Shown: piece after piece, positions 63,580 to 64,000 of the stretch | Layout of the letters: each line of letters starts with the position of its first letter | Numbering within the stretch: the first letter of the stretch is position 1 | DNA from: Mesorhizobium tianshanense | Lineage (GTDB): Bacteria; Pseudomonadota; Alphaproteobacteria; Rhizobiales; Rhizobiaceae | DNA length: 64,000 bases | NCBI RefSeq assembly: GCF_007830515.1 | Contig: NZ_VLKT01000006.1 | Span: forward strand, 1 to 64,000 | Direction of reading: 5' to 3' | Program-made: the position numbers and the translations under genes | Notes under the pieces: generated by a model | Told to the model about the DNA's origin: nothing | Databases searched by the model: none | What the model saw: the letters and a program-made list of their open reading frames with translations, nothing else

Positions 63580-64000
63580 CTAGGCTTTCGAAATCCAGTA
63601 TGCGTCGGTGACCAGCCAAGCATCTTCGATGCAATTGTCCGATCGCCCTCGATGGTATTGCGCGAGATCAGTGACCTTGCCTCGCGCAACCTTGAGGGCG
63701 GCAGTCAAAGCCTCTTCTTCCTCACTGCGCCTGGCTCCGCCGCAATGGTAAAAACCGCATGGCACAAGTGATCTTACAGGAAACGTATCGCCGGCCCTTT
63801 CTAGAAGCATCATGAAGCCCCATTGGTCTTCACCTGTGAACGGCAGCGCCATCCGACCGACGTCGGACAAATTTGAAAGCCACCGTTCCGGCACGTGCGT
63901 CACTCCGGCAAAAGCGACCACGACATCGAGGTTTGGCAGAGCAACTGCCTGTGTGGCGTCACCGGAGATCACTTCGACATGGGCATAGTGAGCAAGATTG
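63580..64000 (-). CDS. Protein-L-isoaspartate methyltransferase-like protein, C-terminal part (runs off the right edge)
   Basis: The readable part, about 140 residues, has GDATQAVALPNLDVVVAFAG, VTHVPERWLSNLSDVGRMALPFTGEDQWGFM and a terminal GFYHCGGAR. This matches the second half of PCMT-like class I methyltransferases, where the xxPG/T-type loops follow the SAM site. The N-terminus with the SAM motif I is outside the window. It converges with the regulator gene. Confidence 0.8.
   Translation of the reverse strand, partial: NLAHYAHVEVISGDATQAVALPNLDVVVAFAGVTHVPERWLSNLSDVGRMALPFTGEDQWGFMMLLERAGDTFPVRSLVPCGFYHCGGARRSEEEEALTAALKVARGKVTDLAQYHRGRSDNCIEDAWLVTDAYWISKA

Noticed and set aside
1..64000. 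CRISPR arrays, phage genes, insertion sequences or plasmid replication genes
   Set aside because: None seen. The direct repeats found are short and not regularly spaced like CRISPR, and no transposase or integrase motif appears.

Overview
The window looks like chromosome of a GC-rich alphaproteobacterium of the Rhizobiales, most likely Mesorhizobium or a close relative. This rests on family content (BA14K, DUF1127, DUF2155, DUF6455, BTLCP transglutaminase-like protease, NDUFA12), the gene order M48 protease-dsbA-aroQ-accB-accC-aat-DUF2155-ndufA12, and short rhizobial palindromes. No insertion sequence, prophage, CRISPR array or plasmid-type gene is visible.

Region by region. 1-4 kb: the 5' end of tuf (minus), an EamA transporter, a sulfotransferase, two small stress or housekeeping proteins, then tRNA-Gly and tRNA-Tyr. 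4-10 kb: rlmB, then the glyoxylate operon gcl-hyi-glxR (minus) with a divergent IclR regulator and a candidate operator palindrome. 10-14 kb: a loosely packed stretch bracketed by an intact tRNA-Thr and a decayed copy of it, with a Tat-type carbonic anhydrase, a cupin protein and a DUF2569 membrane protein. 14-19.4 kb: a TetR regulator, an operator-like palindrome, and a complete polyamine-type ABC importer with a metallo-hydrolase. 19.8-31 kb: NAD kinase, DEAD-box helicase, OmpA lipoprotein, GFA protein, prfB with its programmed frameshift, PBP1A and the N-acetylmuramoyl-L-alanine amidase. 31-49 kb: RNase E, NIPSNAP, glutaminase, aminotransferase, M48 protease, DsbA, aroQ-accBC, aat, complex I NDUFA12, panBC and gatB. 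49-54 kb: CBS, rhomboid, PAS, double-PilZ and BTLCP proteins, with a possible small RNA between rhomboid and PAS.

54-63.5 kb is the most unusual part. A globin, a DUF1127 protein, an OsmC-like protein, two different flavin oxidoreductases, a MaoC-like hydratase and a 51-residue protein all lie on the plus strand. They end at a strong double hairpin. Beyond it is a 1563-residue regulator that combines a SARP-type DNA-binding and BTAD region, an alpha/beta hydrolase with an intact Ser-Asp-His triad, a degenerate nucleotide-cyclase domain, an AAA-type ATPase and a long helical repeat tail. My inference is a redox or lipophilic-compound response unit whose giant regulator senses a ligand through the hydrolase and cyclase-like modules. 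The sequence does not identify the ligand. The first oxidoreductase-hydratase junction also carries an odd 121-base gene overlap.

Start codons were chosen from Shine-Dalgarno spacing and the usual N-terminus of each family. Where a non-ATG or downstream start was chosen, the entry says so.
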